Source: Campylobacter concisus
GTDB taxonomy: Bacteria > Campylobacterota > Campylobacteria > Campylobacterales > Campylobacteraceae
DNA length: 64,000 bases
NCBI RefSeq assembly: GCF_002913045.1
Contig: NZ_PPAF01000035.1
Location: 186,001 to 250,000 of the forward strand
Direction: 5' to 3'
This document shows positions 1 through 8,959 of the stretch, piece by piece. Made by a program: the position numbers and the translations under genes. The notes under the pieces were generated by a model. It made no database searches and was not told the DNA's origin. It worked only from the letters and a program-made list of their open reading frames with translations. Every line of letters begins with the position of its first letter. Position 1 is the first letter of the stretch.

Positions 1-1
1 G

Positions 2-1993
2 GCTTTAGCAAATGATCTTCAAGGTATAAAAAATCATCTTGTGAATATTGCAAACACTTCGGTTAATGGGCAGTTTTTGTTTTCTGGAAGTGCTGTTGAT
101 ACAAAGCCAATAGATGGTGCAGGAAAGTATCAAGGCAACCGTGATTATATGAAGACATCAGCCGGTGCTCAGGTTGAGCTTCCTTACAATATCCCAGGAT
201 ATGATCTATTTTTAGGAAAAGATAGCGATTACAGTAAAATTTTGACTACAAATGTTCGTTTGGCTGATCAAACTAGAACCGACATCTCTTATGCGCCAAA
301 ATTTCTAAACGATAACAGCAAGATAAAAAATATGATCGGGCTAAACTACGCTAGCGATTCAGTGGTTAGAAGTGATGGCTCTTACAATGGCACAATAAAT
401 CCGGATTATGATTTTTTAGATAATTCAAATGTAAATTTTCCGGATACATATTTTTTCATGCAAGGCAAAAAGCCAGATGGCACGACATTTACTAGTAAAT
501 TTAAGATGAGTGCAAATACAACAATGGCTGGACTTATGGAAAAAATCGGCATGGAATTTGGCAATACAAAAACAACAAAAGTTGTTGATGTAAGCATAAA
601 TAACGATGGACAATTTAATATAAAAGATCTTACTAAAGGTAATCAAACTATTGACTTTCATATGGTTGCAGCCACATCAGTAGCACCAAATCGCGGTGCA
701 ATCGCTCAAAACAACGCGCTTGATGCTGTAAATTCTCTTGAAGATCTTGAAACAATGGCAAATAACGTTCCAAAAACGGTTCATATCACTGAGTTTGTAA
801 AGAGCAAATATACCGATAAAGATGGAAATGCGACAAATGCATTTGACTATGATAAGGTTAGATTTGAAAGAAAGGATAATGAACTAATCGCGAATTTACC
901 TCAAGTAGCTAGAAGAACGGGCGAATATGCAACAGATCAGACAAAGCTAAGCGAAGTCTCTGGTACAAAAGAGAGCTATGATAGAAATTTATATCCAAAA
1001 GATGTTGATGCTAGAAAGAGAGAGCTTTTTAATATAGACAACCAAGAGATAAATTTACAAGTAAAGTCAATCACTGGCACAAAATATGACATAAAGGTAA
1101 AAATGGGCACAGCAGGGGGTACAAATACTCCAGTACAATTTGAAATAACATCTACACCACCAGGCGGCACACCTTCTGCACCTAGAACTTTAACAGTTTA
1201 TAACTCAGATGAGTTTGGAAGTTACAGAACTTATGCTAGTGATTTTACTTATAGGCAGCTCATGGATATCGTTGCTATGGCAGCAAGCGATAATATCCCA
1301 AACCCTCCACATGCAGAAAACGCAAATTTTGATACAGATATAGAAAAGGTAAAAAGAGATCAAAACTATAATGCCTATAAAGAGGCTTTATCAAAAACTA
1401 AGGGTGCGGTAGAGACAACTTTAGATGATAAAGGCAGAATGGTTTTAACCGATAAGACAAAATCAGTAACAAACATAGAAGTAACTATGCATGATGCAAA
1501 AAATAGCGATAAATTTGATGGCGATAGCACTGGTAGAGATACAGCTGGTAATGCTGGCCACCCTCAAGGAAAGGGTTCTGTCTTTAGCTTTAATGAAAAT
1601 AATGCTTTAACTATTGATGAGCCAAGTACGAGCGTTTTTCAAGACCTTGATAATATGATCGAAGCTGTTAGAAAGGGATATTATAGAGCTGATGCAAATA
1701 GTAGTGACCCACGAAATACCGGCATGCAAGGTGCATTACAAAGGCTTGATCATTTAATAGATCATGCAAATAAAGAGCTTACAAAGATCGGCTCTCAATC
1801 AAAACTTTTAACAGCTACAAAAGAGCGAGCCGAAGTAATGAAAGTGAATGTGCAAACTGTTAAAAATGATGTAATTGATGCAGACTATGCGGAGTCGTAT
1901 TTGAGATTTACGCAACTTTCGCTTTCATACCAAGCTACACTTCAAGCAAGTGCAAAGATCAATCAACTAAGTTTGCTTAACTACTTAAATTAA
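2..1993 (+). CDS. flgL: Flagellar hook-associated protein FlgL (5' end outside window)
   Basis: FlgL (HAP3) forms the junction between the hook and the flagellin filament outside the cell. The reading frame is already open at base 2, so the N-terminal part is cut off by the window edge; the GTG at 41 is an internal codon. The first visible residues, ending in VNGQFLFSGS, are typical of the conserved FlgL N-terminal helix/D1 region. The last about 40 residues (YAESYLRFTQLSLSYQATLQ) form the D0 heptad helix that packs into the filament core. The long middle is variable and surface exposed, as in other Campylobacter FlgL proteins, which are much larger than the enterobacterial one. A hairpin terminator follows the stop directly, so this is the end of a transcription unit. 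Family assignment is firm. Confidence 0.9.
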   Translation, partial: ALANDLQGIKNHLVNIANTSVNGQFLFSGSAVDTKPIDGAGKYQGNRDYMKTSAGAQVELPYNIPGYDLFLGKDSDYSKILTTNVRLADQTRTDISYAPKFLNDNSKIKNMIGLNYASDSVVRSDGSYNGTINPDYDFLDNSNVNFPDTYFFMQGKKPDGTTFTSKFKMSANTTMAGLMEKIGMEFGNTKTTKVVDVSINNDGQFNIKDLTKGNQTIDFHMVAATSVAPNRGAIAQNNALDAVNSLEDLETMANNVPKTVHITEFVKSKYTDKDGNATNAFDYDKVRFERKDNELIANLPQVARRTGEYATDQTKLSEVSGTKESYDRNLYPKDVDARKRELFNIDNQEINLQVKSITGTKYDIKVKMGTAGGTNTPVQFEITSTPPGGTPSAPRTLTVYNSDEFGSYRTYASDFTYRQLMDIVAMAASDNIPNPPHAENANFDTDIEKVKRDQNYNAYKEALSKTKGAVETTLDDKGRMVLTDKTKSVTNIEVTMHDAKNSDKFDGDSTGRDTAGNAGHPQGKGSVFSFNENNALTIDEPSTSVFQDLDNMIEAVRKGYYRADANSSDPRNTGMQGALQRLDHLIDHANKELTKIGSQSKLLTATKERAEVMKVNVQTVKNDVIDADYAESYLRFTQLSLSYQATLQASAKINQLSLLNYLN

Positions 1994-2000
1994 AATTATA

Positions 2001-2033
2001 AATCAGCAGGCCACCTAGCTTGCTGATTTTTTA
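2001..2033 (+). terminator. Rho-independent terminator after flgL
   Basis: AATCAGCA at 2001-2008 pairs with TGCTGATT at 2021-2028, and a run of T follows. It sits eight bases after the flgL stop. Confidence 0.75.
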
Positions 2034-2052
2034 AAATTAAACTCAAGCGTGC

Positions 2053-2058
2053 TATAAT
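2053..2058 (+). promoter_or_regulatory. Probable sigma-70 -10 box for ftsK
   Basis: A perfect TATAAT about 30 bases before the proposed ftsK start and downstream of the flgL terminator. As is usual in Campylobacter there is no obvious -35 box. Confidence 0.5.
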
Positions 2059-2083
2059 AAGCCTTTTTTATAAAGGATCTAAA

Positions 2084-4216
2084 ATTTTACGACATATCTT
2101 ATTTACAATTTTTGTTTGCATTTTTATATATTTTGGTATCGCTACAGCTGCTCCAACTGCTGATTTTGTTGGCTCGCTTGGACAAAGCCTTGGTATTTTA
2201 AATATCAAATATTTTGGACTTATCGCGTATGTTTATCCATTTTTATTGATCATTTTGGGCTATTTTGTCTATAAAAATTTTAAGAAATTTGACTTTGATT
2301 TTGCTCAGTTTTTGGTAGGAATTTTTCTCTTTTTTATAGCTTTTTTGATGTTTCAAGCCTTGAGTGCTTCGAGCATAAATGGCGGTATAATTGGGAATTT
2401 TATAGTTAGTGCTTTAAAAGAGGTGATCGGCTCTATCGGCACTGCGGTTGCTATACTTATGATGTTTATTATCTCACTTGGGCTTGCTTTTAGGGAAAAT
2501 TTTATAATTGTTTTAAGAAAGGCATTTGTGGATAAAGAGATAAAAGTCCATGAAGAGAGAAATTTAAAAGAGATAAAACAAAAACAACTTCCAAAAATCG
2601 AACGCAAAAGACAAAAGAATAATGATGTAAAAGAAGAAGAGCTTATCGAAGCTCAGGTGGTAAATGAAGATGAGCAAAATTTAGATGAAGAGCTAGAGCC
2701 TGAGCCAGAAATAGAGAGCAGGGCCTCAACTATAAACGGAGTTGAAATTTTAAACGAAGTGGCTGAAAACAAGAAGTTGCTTGATCAAATAGAGCGAGGA
2801 AATGTGGAAAAGCCAAAGAATTTTGTCTTGCCACCACTTAAATTTTTAAACGATCCGCCAAAACGCTCGCACAGTGTCAATGAAACTGAAATCGATCAGC
2901 AAATTTCTAATTTGCTTGATAAACTCCGTAAGTTTAAAATAGACGGCGATGTGGTTAGAACTTATACTGGGCCTATCGTCACGACATTTGAGTTTCGTCC
3001 AGCCCCACATATCAAGGTAAGTAAAATTTTAACGCTTCAAGATGACCTAGCGATGGCACTAAAAGCTCAAACTATCCGTATCCAAGCGCCGATCCCTGGT
3101 AAAGATGTGGTAGGCATCGAGGTGCCAAATCAAAATTTAGAAACAATCTATCTAAAAGAAATTTTAGAGAGCGAAGTCTTTAAAAATGCAAGTAGCCCGC
3201 TAACTATGGCACTTGGTAAAGATATCGTCGGCGCCCCTTTTGTAACAGACCTTAAAAAGCTCCCTCATTTACTAATCGCTGGAACTACAGGATCAGGCAA
3301 GAGTGTGGGTATAAATGCGATGCTTTTAAGCTTGCTTTATAGAAACAGCCCACAAACTTTGCGCTTAATGATGATCGATCCAAAGATGCTTGAATTTAGC
3401 ATATATAACGATATCCCACATCTTTTGACGCCTGTTATCACAGAGGCTAAAAAGGCAATCACTGCACTTGCCAATATGGTCGCTGAGATGGAGCGAAGAT
3501 ATAAGATAATGAGCCAAACTCGCACAAAAAATATAGAGAGCTACAATGAAAAGATGAAAGAGGAGGGTGGTGAGCAGTTCCCGTATATCGTTGTGATCAT
3601 CGACGAGCTTGCCGATCTCATGATGACTAGTGGCAAGGATGTTGAGCTTTATATCGGCCGCCTAGCACAGATGGCAAGGGCTAGTGGCATACACTTGATA
3701 GTGGCAACCCAGCGTCCAAGTGTCGATGTTGTGACTGGCCTTATAAAAGCAAATTTGCCAAGTAGGATAAGTTACAGGGTAGGGCAGAGGATCGATAGTA
3801 AGGTCATTCTTGATCAAATGGGAGCTGAGAGCTTGCTTGGACGAGGAGATATGTTATTTACACCTCCAGGAAGTCCTGGTGTGATCAGACTTCATGCACC
3901 ATTTGCTAGCGAAAAAGAGATAGAAATGGTTGTAAATTTCTTAAAAGAGCAACAAGATGTGGTTTATGATGAGAAATTTTTAATAGAAGAAGGTACAAGC
4001 GGAAGCGTGGCTGCTGGTACTCTAGGAGAAGATGAACTTGATGAGCTTTATGAAGAGGCTAAAGAGATCATTTTAAGTGAGCAAAAAACGTCAATAAGCT
4101 ATCTGCAAAGACGCCTAAAGATAGGTTATAACAAAGCTGCAAATATAATCGAACAAATGGAGAAAATGGGTGTTTTAAGCCCAGTGAATGCAAAAGGACA
4201 AAGAGAAATTTTATAG
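2084..4216 (+). CDS. ftsK: DNA translocase FtsK
   Basis: FtsK is the septum-bound ATPase that pumps chromosomal DNA through the closing division site and activates dimer resolution. Visible parts are hydrophobic membrane segments in the first about 150 residues, a charged linker, the RecA-like motor with Walker A (GTTGSGKS, near residue 400) and Walker B (VVIIDELADLMM), and a C-terminal winged-helix gamma domain (TSISYLQRRLKIGYNKAANI) that reads polarity sequences. Start choice: the first ATG/GTG/TTG in frame is the TTG at 2246, but the frame is open and hydrophobic well upstream, which matches the family's first membrane helices. AAGGA at 2073-2077 lies six bases before an in-frame ATT at 2084, so I place the start there. 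If ATT is not used, the annotated protein would begin at 2246. The function is certain; the start is inferred. Confidence 0.85.
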   Translation: MLRHILFTIFVCIFIYFGIATAAPTADFVGSLGQSLGILNIKYFGLIAYVYPFLLIILGYFVYKNFKKFDFDFAQFLVGIFLFFIAFLMFQALSASSINGGIIGNFIVSALKEVIGSIGTAVAILMMFIISLGLAFRENFIIVLRKAFVDKEIKVHEERNLKEIKQKQLPKIERKRQKNNDVKEEELIEAQVVNEDEQNLDEELEPEPEIESRASTINGVEILNEVAENKKLLDQIERGNVEKPKNFVLPPLKFLNDPPKRSHSVNETEIDQQISNLLDKLRKFKIDGDVVRTYTGPIVTTFEFRPAPHIKVSKILTLQDDLAMALKAQTIRIQAPIPGKDVVGIEVPNQNLETIYLKEILESEVFKNASSPLTMALGKDIVGAPFVTDLKKLPHLLIAGTTGSGKSVGINAMLLSLLYRNSPQTLRLMMIDPKMLEFSIYNDIPHLLTPVITEAKKAITALANMVAEMERRYKIMSQTRTKNIESYNEKMKEEGGEQFPYIVVIIDELADLMMTSGKDVELYIGRLAQMARASGIHLIVATQRPSVDVVTGLIKANLPSRISYRVGQRIDSKVILDQMGAESLLGRGDMLFTPPGSPGVIRLHAPFASEKEIEMVVNFLKEQQDVVYDEKFLIEEGTSGSVAAGTLGEDELDELYEEAKEIILSEQKTSISYLQRRLKIGYNKAANIIEQMEKMGVLSPVNAKGQREIL

Positions 4217-4276
4217 CTAAAGTCATAAATTGCTTTAATTTTAGAATTTTAATTTTTATTAAAATTCTAAAAAGTC

Positions 4277-4305
4277 TTGACAAAGCGCATTAAAATCTAT
4301 ATAAT
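4277..4305 (+). promoter_or_regulatory. Consensus sigma-70 promoter for the tRNA pair
   Basis: TTGACA at 4277-4282, a 17-base spacer, then TATAAT at 4300-4305. Both boxes match consensus, which is rare in Campylobacter, where -35 boxes are normally absent. It should start RNA about 12 bases before tRNA-Gln, as expected for a stable RNA promoter. Confidence 0.8.
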
Positions 4306-4323
4306 TACAACTCTTAAAAACAT

Positions 4324-4398
4324 TGGGGTATCGCCAAGCGGTAAGGCAACTGGTTTTGGTCCAGTCATTCAGAGGTTCGAATCCTCTTACCCCATCCA
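4324..4398 (+). tRNA. tRNA-Gln (TTG anticodon)
   Basis: A cloverleaf can be drawn by eye: acceptor arms TGGGGTA and TACCCCA, anticodon stem ACTGG/CCAGT around the loop TTTTGGT (anticodon TTG), T-arm with GGTTCGAATCC, and an encoded CCA. It is 75 bases with CCA. It lies just behind a consensus promoter and is probably co-transcribed with the next tRNA. Confidence 0.95.
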
Positions 4399-4424
4399 CT
4401 TTTTAAATCCAAAATAATACTTAT

Positions 4425-4499
<75 letters not shown>

Positions 4500-4528
4500 A
4501 ATGCCCATTACTTTTTATCATCTTTTAA

Positions 4529-4969
4529 TTAAGCACCAACCCCCACACCATCACGTATATCATCTACATTGAGATGAACGTAGTGTAAGCTGCTCTTAAT
4601 ATCCGTATGACCCATAAAAGCCATCAATTTATGAGCATTAAATCCTTTCAAACTCACTAACCTAGAAGCCACTGTATGGCGTAATACGTATAGTCCGTGA
4701 GTATTGTTTTCTCCCTTATATCCTAAATGGTTTCTTACAGCCCACCACATACGATTTGCTGTATCGTGGTTTAGATGAGTTATGGGGTACTTGTTTAAGG
4801 GTAGGTCTTTGCAGTTATCATAAGCCCCTTGAGATACCCAGTAGTAAGCCATACGAAGCACTTGGTCGTCTCTTGTTTCAGTAAAGAGTTTGCGTGCCTC
4901 TATTTTACTTACGCTCTTAGCTATTTCTAAGCGTTGTTTTATGGCTTTGAAGACTAGAATAGTTTTGTT
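4529..4969 (-). pseudogene. Remnant of a phage/island tyrosine recombinase (integrase)
   Basis: The C-terminal part of a tyrosine recombinase. The order LRHTVASRLV (the H-x-x-R box), then MGHT, then the nucleophile region SSLHYVHL is diagnostic of the catalytic domain. The first catalytic arginine region and the whole DNA-binding N-terminus are missing. The open frame runs upstream to a stop at 4970-4972, and no ATG exists there; the first possible start, GTG at 4861, lies inside the domain. The visible piece is about 146 codons, against 350-400 for intact family members. It lies 30 bases from the 3' end of tRNA-fMet and converges on it, the usual position of an integrase beside its attachment site. 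No other gene of the element remains, and the next gene is the core cytochrome c553. Probably inactive. Confidence 0.8.
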
Positions 4970-5086
4970 TTAATATGCAAAAAGAAAGATTAGTAAAAAT
5001 AGGTTTCATAACTTTTAAATATAAAAAGAGAAATTCCCATCTACTATATGTTTTATGGATTATTAGTATAAATTTAAAAATGCAGG

Positions 5087-5102
5087 AGGGGCGAATGCCC
5101 CT
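5087..5102 (-). terminator. Hairpin terminator after the cytochrome c553 gene
   Basis: AGGGGC and GCCCCT form a six-pair, GC-rich stem around GAAT. On the minus strand it lies just after the cytochrome stop. The T-run is weak. Confidence 0.5.
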
Positions 5103-5107
5103 AATTA

Positions 5108-5410
5108 TTATTTTAAAGTTTGGATGTATTCAGCTACTGCTTTTACATCTTCGTCACTCATTGGAGTGGCGATCGGTTTCATCATAGCGCCAAGACCAAA
5201 TTTATTTGCTCCTGTTTTATAACCCTTTAGTGCCTCTTCGATAGCTGCTGCATCAAGAGATGTTAAAGCTGGAACTTTATTATTAAACATTTTTTCAGCT
5301 TTTGCACCATGACAGGCGATGCATTTTTTGTAGATAGCAGCACCATCTGCAGCAAAGGCAGCAGTTGAAAGTAGAGCCGCAACGCTAGAAACAATTAGTA
5401 ATTTTTTCAT
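5108..5410 (-). CDS. Periplasmic cytochrome c553
   Basis: A small class I c-type cytochrome that carries electrons in the periplasm, in epsilonproteobacteria mainly between the bc1 complex and the cbb3 oxidase. It has a Sec signal peptide (MKKLLIVSSVAALLSTAAFA, residues 1-20), one haem-attachment motif CIACH near residues 32-36, and distal methionines (GAMMKPIATPMS) one of which should be the sixth haem ligand. At 100 residues it has the usual length. The start is supported by AAAGGATG just upstream and a TATAAT box further back. It is transcribed alone and diverges from the heptose operon. The cbb3 assembly genes ccoI-ccoS sit elsewhere in this window, consistent with a cbb3 respiratory chain. 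Confidence 0.92.
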   Translation of the reverse strand: MKKLLIVSSVAALLSTAAFAADGAAIYKKCIACHGAKAEKMFNNKVPALTSLDAAAIEEALKGYKTGANKFGLGAMMKPIATPMSDEDVKAVAEYIQTLK

Positions 5411-5438
5411 TTTTCATCCTTTGTAAAAAAGTTTGTGC

Positions 5439-5444
5439 ATTATA
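5439..5444 (-). promoter_or_regulatory. -10 box for the cytochrome c553 gene
   Basis: TATAAT on the minus strand, 29 bases before the start codon, with the ribosome site AAAGGA between. No -35 box is evident. Confidence 0.55.
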
Positions 5445-5489
5445 GTACAAAAAGGTAAATTCGCAAGAAGCTAGTTAAAATATTTTGGC

Positions 5490-5495
5490 TATAAT
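5490..5495 (+). promoter_or_regulatory. -10 box for the heptose operon, very close to the start codon
   Basis: TATAAT whose expected start point (5501-5503) falls on the gmhB ATG at 5502. No ribosome site is visible before that ATG, which suggests a leaderless message. Confidence 0.55.
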
Positions 5496-5501
5496 CACCA
5501 A

Positions 5502-6017
5502 ATGAATAAAAATGAGCCTATTAAAGCACTTTTTCTAGATAGAGACGGCGTAATAAACGAAGATGCTGGATATGTTTACGAGATAAAAGATTTTAAATTT
5601 ATCGATGGCATTTTTGATGCATTAAGAGAATTTGCTGGGGCTGGCTACAAGCTCTTTGTCGTGACAAACCAATCAGGCATCGGTAGAGGCTACTATACAC
5701 AGGAACAGTTTGACGCTCTAACTAAATTTATGCTAGAAATTTTCAAAAAAGAGCAAATTTTTATCACCAAAGTCTACTTTTGTCCACACGCTCCAGAGGC
5801 GAATTGCGCTTGTAGAAAACCAAATCCAAAAATGATACTTGATGCTTGCAAAGAGTTTAACATAGACCTTGAAAACTCGCTCATGATAGGCGATAAGCCA
5901 AGTGACATCGAGGCTGGCAAAAGGGCAGGTGTTGGTAGAAATTTCTTGCTTGATAGCATAAATTTTAAAGATGTAAGAGATGTTTTAAATAAGCTAAAAA
6001 AGGAAAAATCACTATGA
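5502..6017 (+). CDS. gmhB: D-glycero-D-manno-heptose 1,7-bisphosphate 7-phosphatase
   Basis: GmhB removes the 7-phosphate from heptose bisphosphate, the third step of ADP-heptose synthesis for the LPS inner core. It is a HAD-family phosphatase: DRDGVIN holds the nucleophile and acid aspartates (D13 and D15), VTNQSGIGRG is motif II, and GDKPSDIEAG near the end supplies the metal-binding aspartates. CPHAPEANCACRKPNP holds the Cys/His set that binds structural zinc in this family. 171 residues is normal length. It is the first gene of a four-gene plus-strand operon; its stop overlaps the next start by four bases. No ribosome site is seen and the -10 box is almost on the ATG, so it may be translated from a leaderless message. 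Confidence 0.93.
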   Translation: MNKNEPIKALFLDRDGVINEDAGYVYEIKDFKFIDGIFDALREFAGAGYKLFVVTNQSGIGRGYYTQEQFDALTKFMLEIFKKEQIFITKVYFCPHAPEANCACRKPNPKMILDACKEFNIDLENSLMIGDKPSDIEAGKRAGVGRNFLLDSINFKDVRDVLNKLKKEKSL

Positions 6018-7003
6018 ATTTAAATGGAAAAAAGATAGTTATAACTGGAGGCGCTGGCTTTATCGGCTCAGCCTTGGCGCATTATTTTGATGAAAACTAT
6101 AAAGACGCTCACGTGCTTGTAGTGGATAAATTTAGAAACGACGAGACATTTAGCAACGGCAACCTAAAAAGCTTTGGTCATTTTAAAAATTTACTTGGCT
6201 TTAAGGGTGAAATTTACGCTGGCGACATCAACGATCCTAGCACGCTTGATAAGATAAAAAACTTTCGTCCAGACGTCATCTACCACGAGGCAGCGATCTC
6301 AGATACGACTGTAAAAGAGCAAGACGAGCTTATCAAAACAAATGTAAACGCCTTTGTAAATTTGCTTGATATCTGCGAGAGTTTGGGCGCAAAGATGATC
6401 TACGCTAGCTCAGGGGCGACTTATGGCAACGCAAAGAGCCCACAAACCGTTGGCGAGTGCGAAGCACCAAATAACGCCTATGGCTTTAGCAAACTAAGCA
6501 TGGATAATATCAATAAAATTTATGCAAAGCGTGGCGTGAGTGTGGTTGGGCTGAGGTATTTTAATGTCTTTGGCAAGGGCGAGTTTTTCAAAAACAAAAC
6601 CGCCTCGATGGTGCTTCAGTTTGGCTTACAAATTTTAGCTGGCAAGACTCCAAGACTCTTTGAAGGCAGCGACCAGATCAAAAGAGATTTTGTCTATATA
6701 AAAGATATCATTGATGCAAACATAAAAGCGCTTGACGCGCCAAGTGGCGTCTATAACGCAGCTACTGGTAAGGCTAGAAGCTTTCAAGATATCGCTGATA
6801 TCTTGCAGCGAGAGATCGGTGTAAATTTAGGCAACGAATATATCAAAAACCCATTTATCGGCTCATATCAGTTTCACACAGAGGCCGACGTAGCCCCAGC
6901 TCGAGAGGCATTTGGCTTTAGTGCGACTTGGAGCCTAGAAGAGGCGATCAAAGACTACTTACCAGAGATAAAGAGAATTTATAAGGAAGAGCTAAATGGC
7001 TAA
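6014..7003 (+). CDS. hldD: ADP-L-glycero-D-manno-heptose 6-epimerase
   Basis: HldD (RfaD/WaaD) inverts C6 of ADP-D-glycero-heptose to give ADP-L-glycero-heptose, the donor for LPS heptosyltransferases. It is an extended short-chain dehydrogenase: the Rossmann motif GGAGFIG at residues 12-18 binds NADP, HEAAISDTT is the family marker, and Y156-x-x-x-K160 (AYGFSK) is the catalytic pair. 329 residues fits the family. The start overlaps the end of gmhB by four bases (ATGA), with AAAAAGGAAAA upstream, and its own end overlaps hldE by eight bases, so the operon is translationally coupled. Confidence 0.94.
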   Translation: MNLNGKKIVITGGAGFIGSALAHYFDENYKDAHVLVVDKFRNDETFSNGNLKSFGHFKNLLGFKGEIYAGDINDPSTLDKIKNFRPDVIYHEAAISDTTVKEQDELIKTNVNAFVNLLDICESLGAKMIYASSGATYGNAKSPQTVGECEAPNNAYGFSKLSMDNINKIYAKRGVSVVGLRYFNVFGKGEFFKNKTASMVLQFGLQILAGKTPRLFEGSDQIKRDFVYIKDIIDANIKALDAPSGVYNAATGKARSFQDIADILQREIGVNLGNEYIKNPFIGSYQFHTEADVAPAREAFGFSATWSLEEAIKDYLPEIKRIYKEELNG

Positions 7004-8414
7004 TAGAGTTAAAATTTTAGTCGTCGGCGATCTCATGCTAGATCACTATATCTGGGGCAGCTGCGACCGCATCTCTCCTGAAGCGCCAGTGCAGGTTGTA
7101 AAGATAAATAACGAAACCTACACGCTTGGTGGCGCTGGTAACGTGGTGAGAAATTTACTCTCTCTTGGCGCAAATGTGAGCGTAGCTAGCGTTTTAGGAG
7201 ATGATGAGGCTGGTAAAAAGATAAGAGAGAAGCTTGGTGAGCTAAATGTAAAAGATGAACTCATCCTTACTGAAAAGGGGCGCAAAAGCTCGATAAAAAG
7301 CCGCATAATGGCATCTCATCAGCAAGTTGTCAGGATCGATAAAGAGAGCGTTATCAAGATAAATTTAGAAGATGAGCTCGTCTTAAAGGTCAAAGAAAAT
7401 CTTGTAAATTTTAAGGCTGTCTTGCTAAGTGACTACGGCAAAGGCGTGCTTAGCGAAAAGGTCTGCCAAGAGATCATAAACGAGTGCGTAAAGCTAAAGA
7501 TCCCAGTGCTTATCGATCCAAAGGGTAGCGACTACTCAAAGTATAAAAACGCGACCCTTCTAACGCCAAATAAAAAAGAGGCGAGCGAGGCTACAAATTT
7601 AAAGATAAAAGACAAAGTTGAGCTTGAAAAGGCGATAAGAAAGCTAAAAGACGAGCTAAATTTGACCTATTCGATCATCACGATCTCAGAAGAGGGCATC
7701 GCGCTATATGATGACAAGCTACACATTTTTGCTGCTAAAGCAAAAGAGGTCTTTGATGTCACTGGCGCTGGAGATACGGTGCTTGCTACACTTGGCTACA
7801 TGCTAGCAAATGGGGCTGACATAAAAGAGGCGATAAAGATAGCAAACCTTGCAGCAGCCGTCGTCGTGGCAAAGATAGGCAGCGCAACAGCTAGTTTTAG
7901 CGAGATCGAGCAGCTGCTAAATAGCTCATTTGGGGCAAATTTCGAGCACAAGCTTAAAAGCGTTGAGGAGCTAGAAGAAATTTTGAGCCAAAAGGGTAAG
8001 AAAAAGGTCGTTTTCACAAATGGCTGCTTTGATATCTTGCACGCTGGGCACGTAAAATACCTAGCCCGTGCAAGAGAGCTTGGCGATCTTTTGGTTGTCG
8101 GGCTAAATTCTGACGCTTCAGTTAAGAGGCTAAAAGGTGAGGCAAGACCTATAAACTCACAAGATGATAGAGCCTGCGTGCTAAGTGGGCTTGGGTTTGT
8201 CGATTATGTCGTGATATTTGACGAGGATACGCCATTAAATTTGATAACAAAGATAAAGCCTGACGTGCTTGTAAAAGGGGCTGATTATAAAGACAAAGAG
8301 GTCGTTGGCAGCGAGATCGTAAAAGAGGTCAGGCTAATTGACTTTGTCGAGGGCAAAAGCACAACAGGGATAATAAAAAGGATAAAAGATGCTAAAAACA
8401 ATGATAAAAAATGA
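6996..8414 (+). CDS. hldE: Bifunctional heptose 7-phosphate kinase / heptose 1-phosphate adenylyltransferase
   Basis: HldE carries out two steps of ADP-heptose synthesis: phosphorylation of heptose 7-phosphate at C1, and transfer of AMP to heptose 1-phosphate. The N-terminal about 315 residues are a ribokinase-type domain, with [10 protein letters not shown] near residue 43 and the catalytic/anion-hole motif VTGAGDTV near residue 255. The C-terminal about 130 residues are a cytidylyltransferase-like domain, with [13 protein letters not shown] carrying the HxGH nucleotide site. 472 residues is the usual fused length, so both activities should be present. Start codon ATG is inside the end of hldD and is preceded by GGAAGAG. 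The end overlaps gmhA by 26 bases if gmhA uses its first ATG. Confidence 0.95.
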   Translation: MANRVKILVVGDLMLDHYIWGSCDRISPEAPVQVVKINNETYTLGGAGNVVRNLLSLGANVSVASVLGDDEAGKKIREKLGELNVKDELILTEKGRKSSIKSRIMASHQQVVRIDKESVIKINLEDELVLKVKENLVNFKAVLLSDYGKGVLSEKVCQEIINECVKLKIPVLIDPKGSDYSKYKNATLLTPNKKEASEATNLKIKDKVELEKAIRKLKDELNLTYSIITISEEGIALYDDKLHIFAAKAKEVFDVTGAGDTVLATLGYMLANGADIKEAIKIANLAAAVVVAKIGSATASFSEIEQLLNSSFGANFEHKLKSVEELEEILSQKGKKKVVFTNGCFDILHAGHVKYLARARELGDLLVVGLNSDASVKRLKGEARPINSQDDRACVLSGLGFVDYVVIFDEDTPLNLITKIKPDVLVKGADYKDKEVVGSEIVKEVRLIDFVEGKSTTGIIKRIKDAKNNDKK

Positions 8415-8958
8415 GCTCGAGACTCACCAAAAGACCTTTAGCGAGCATGTAAATTTACTTGATAGCCTAGAGCGCGCTTGCCAGATGGTAGCTGATACGC
8501 TAAAAAATGGCAAAAAGGTGCTAATATGCGGCAACGGTGGCTCTGCGGCGGATGCTCAGCACTTTGCAGCCGAGCTAACTGGCAGATATAAAAGCGAGCG
8601 CCAGCCACTACCTGGTATCGCGCTAACCACTGATACTTCGGCACTTACGGCCATTGGCAATGACTACGGCTTTGACTATGTCTTTTCACGTCAGTTTGAG
8701 GCCTTAGCGCAGTCTGGTGACTTGCTCGTGGCGATCTCAACAAGTGGCAATAGCAAAAACGTCCTTGAAGCTATAAAAAGTGCCAAGAAAATGGGCGCAT
8801 CAGTGCTTGGACTTAGCGGCAAAGGCGGCGGTGCGATGAATGAAGGGTGTGATCTAAATTTAGTCGTTAGCTCAAACGATACAGCAAGAATTCAAGAGTC
8901 GCATATCTTTTTTATCCACACGATATGTCAAGCCGTAGATGAGGCTTTTAGGAGCTAA
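8389..8958 (+). CDS. gmhA: Sedoheptulose 7-phosphate isomerase
   Basis: GmhA converts sedoheptulose 7-phosphate to D-glycero-D-manno-heptose 7-phosphate, the committed step of ADP-heptose synthesis in the cytoplasm. The single SIS domain shows the phosphosugar loop [20 protein letters not shown] and [11 protein letters not shown]; family members are zinc-dependent tetramers. 189 residues agrees with the family. Two starts are possible: ATG at 8389, inside hldE, or ATG at 8401 four residues later. Neither changes the domain. With gmhB, hldD and hldE it completes the four enzymes of the pathway in one operon; the order here puts the first enzyme last. Confidence 0.94.
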   Translation: MLKTMIKNELETHQKTFSEHVNLLDSLERACQMVADTLKNGKKVLICGNGGSAADAQHFAAELTGRYKSERQPLPGIALTTDTSALTAIGNDYGFDYVFSRQFEALAQSGDLLVAISTSGNSKNVLEAIKSAKKMGASVLGLSGKGGGAMNEGCDLNLVVSSNDTARIQESHIFFIHTICQAVDEAFRS

Positions 8959-8959
8959 A

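Noticed and set aside
4975-5187. 70-codon plus-strand frame after the integrase remnant
   Set aside because: Overlaps the cytochrome c553 gene on the other strand and has no recognisable content.
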